From assembly GCA_964598995.1 (NCBI GenBank), contig CAZRDR010000056.1, positions 1 through 14,087 on the forward strand: a DNA stretch of 14,087 bases, in the 5' to 3' direction. The notes under the pieces are model-generated. The model saw only the letters and a program-made list of their open reading frames with translations. It was not told the DNA's origin and ran no database searches. Origin of the DNA: JACROF01 sp964598995. GTDB lineage: Bacteria > Patescibacteriota > Microgenomatia > Levybacterales > UBA12049. The position numbers and the translations under genes were made by a program. Position 1 is the stretch's first letter, and the number at the start of each line of letters is the position of its first letter. Below are positions 13,132-14,087 of this stretch, in pieces.

Positions 13132-13911
13132 ATGGCAACAAAAAAGACTAAACCAACAACTGCTAAAAAAACTACAAGCCCAAAAAAAACCTCACCAAAA
13201 CCTGCTAAAAAAGTAACTCCTAAAAAATCAACTTCTCCTGATGTAGTCGAATCTTCTGAGCCAGTCAAGACGACGTCGAGTACTACTCGTTCTTCACGAC
13301 CAGCACTGAAAGTCCGTAAACTCTATATTACCTTAGTGTTACTTCTCATCGCATTAGTTGGACTTGCGGTCTATTTTAAGAGTCTTTTCGTCGTTGCGCT
13401 TGTTAATGGTCAGCCGATTTCACGCCTCGCTCTTATTAACGAGACGTCATCAGTCTATCTGCAGGATCAACGCGTCACAGCCGGCAAACAAGCAATGAAT
13501 CAGTTAGTCACTAAGACACTTTTGGAGCAGGAAGCAAAACGCCGTAACATCACAGTCAGTGATAAAGAAGTCCAGAGTGAAGTAGACAACACTCGCAAAA
13601 TGCTCCAGAAGCAAGGTCAAAAATTAGAAGATGCTCTTTCACTTCAAGGTGACTCACTCCCAGCTTACGAAGATCGTATCCGTACCCAAAAACTCATCCA
13701 GAAGTTAGTCGGCAATGTTACTGTTAGTGATAAAGAGATCGATGATTATATCAATCAAAATAAAGCATCACTTCCAGTTGAGTTAACTGGTAATGATCTG
13801 AGAACTCAGGTAAAGGCATCTCTCCAGCAGCAGAAATCAAATGAAAAGCTGCAGTCACTTATCCAGAGTCTCCAGCAAAAAGCAAAGGTAACCTACTTCG
13901 CCCAGCAATAA
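13132..13911 (+). CDS. Membrane-anchored SurA N-terminal domain chaperone-like protein
   Basis: A 259-residue protein. Residues 1-60 are a Lys/Thr/Ser/Pro-rich basic tail, expected in the cytoplasm; 64-82 is a transmembrane helix. Outside lies a SurA_N-like domain: the VVALVNGQPISRLAL entry strand (87-101), then long helices with ITVSDKEVQSEV (140-151) and a repeated VTVSDKEIDDYI (196-207), a hallmark of SurA/PrsA/PpiD chaperones. No parvulin PPIase domain follows: the protein ends after a Gln/Lys-rich helix. It is therefore likely a chaperone-only family member that handles unfolded exported proteins. Its place right after htrA and ctpA suggests joint quality control at the cell surface. There is no Shine-Dalgarno; the start is supported by the leaderless promoter. 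Confidence 0.85.
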   Translation: MATKKTKPTTAKKTTSPKKTSPKPAKKVTPKKSTSPDVVESSEPVKTTSSTTRSSRPALKVRKLYITLVLLLIALVGLAVYFKSLFVVALVNGQPISRLALINETSSVYLQDQRVTAGKQAMNQLVTKTLLEQEAKRRNITVSDKEVQSEVDNTRKMLQKQGQKLEDALSLQGDSLPAYEDRIRTQKLIQKLVGNVTVSDKEIDDYINQNKASLPVELTGNDLRTQVKASLQQQKSNEKLQSLIQSLQQKAKVTYFAQQ

Positions 13912-13926
13912 CCCCCAAATTTACTG

Positions 13927-13993
13927 TTGACAATTCAGTCTCAGCATCATGTATAGTAGATATATACGTAATTTCTACGTCTTAAGGAGGTGA
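13927..13993 (+). promoter_or_regulatory. Promoter, leader hairpin and strong Shine-Dalgarno of the last gene
   Basis: TTGACA (13927-13932) is a perfect -35, and TATAGT (13952-13957) is a good -10 at a slightly long 19-nt spacing. The roughly 35-nt leader contains a small hairpin ACGTA/TACGT (13966-13970, 13976-13980) and AAGGAGGTGA (13984-13993), a ten-base complement of the usual 16S rRNA 3' end, 5 nt before ATG 13999. It shows that the organism uses canonical Shine-Dalgarno initiation for selected genes. Confidence 0.7.
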
Positions 13994-13998
13994 TTTAC

Positions 13999-14087
13999 AT
14001 GCCTAAGAAAAAAACTGCAAAAACTGCTCGAAGAAAAACCACGACGGCACGTCATCACCATATCGATGATCATTCATTCCTTATTAT
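13999..14087 (+). CDS. Unidentified protein with a basic N-terminus, 3'-truncated
   Basis: Only the first 29 residues fall inside the window. They begin MPKKKTAKTARRKTTTARHHH, very basic and then His-rich, followed by IDDHSFLI. The start is firm because of the strong Shine-Dalgarno and a good promoter. The Lys/Thr/Ala/Arg composition resembles the cytoplasmic tail of the preceding SurA-like protein, so this could be another membrane-anchored protein, but nucleoid-associated or ribosome-associated proteins can start the same way. No function can be assigned. The strength of promoter plus ribosome-binding site suggests high expression. Confidence 0.7.
   Translation, partial: MPKKKTAKTARRKTTTARHHHIDDHSFLI

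Overview
The window looks like a chromosomal segment of an uncultured bacterium, most plausibly a member of the Candidate Phyla Radiation (Patescibacteria). That placement is inference. It rests on the small gene set, the S6-SSB-S18 cluster, scarce Shine-Dalgarno sequences, promoters sitting directly on start codons, and membrane-anchored proteases and chaperones with basic cytoplasmic tails. TGA works as a stop codon (ychF, htrA), so the code is standard table 11, not the Gracilibacteria/SR1 code. No rRNA, tRNA, CRISPR array or intact insertion sequence was seen.

Region 1 (1-2170) looks accessory. It holds the 3' end of a DUF2075 (Schlafen-type) helicase, a radC-family gene 3 nt behind it, a repeat-rich intergenic stretch with a perfect 37-bp palindrome and six CCWGG sites in 85 bp, and a minus-strand DUF433/DUF5615 toxin-antitoxin pair. 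The toxin has no usable start codon for its conserved N-terminus. Region 2 (2168-5183, minus strand) carries a TfoX-N protein and a P-type Ca2+-ATPase. Region 3 (5270-6871) is a secreted protein with a seven-repeat Asp-box beta-propeller, an Fn3-like segment and a LysM domain. A 57-residue zinc-ribbon protein lies between it and ychF.

Region 4 (7252-9613) is a core translation and replication block: ychF, rpsF, ssb and rpsR. A second, codon-diverged copy of the last codons of ychF lies 65 nt downstream of the real ones and looks like a scar of allele replacement. Two hairpins precede rpsR. Region 5 (9657-13911) is an envelope quality-control block: a barrel-sandwich-hybrid protein of unknown function overlapping an S41 (CtpA-type) protease gene, then an HtrA/DegP protease and a SurA-N chaperone-like protein, all of them membrane-anchored except the first. 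The window ends in a new gene with a very strong Shine-Dalgarno.

The most general pattern is promoter architecture. At least four genes have a -10 hexamer exactly 6 nt before the ATG, usually of extended TGn type, and ychF has one 9 nt before it, which predicts leaderless mRNAs. A few genes instead have ordinary leaders with Shine-Dalgarno sites. Nothing here can be shown to be a wholly new defence system. The best candidates for novelty are the ychF scar, the toxin start anomaly, the leaderless signature, the rpsR leader, and the unknown protein coupled to CtpA.
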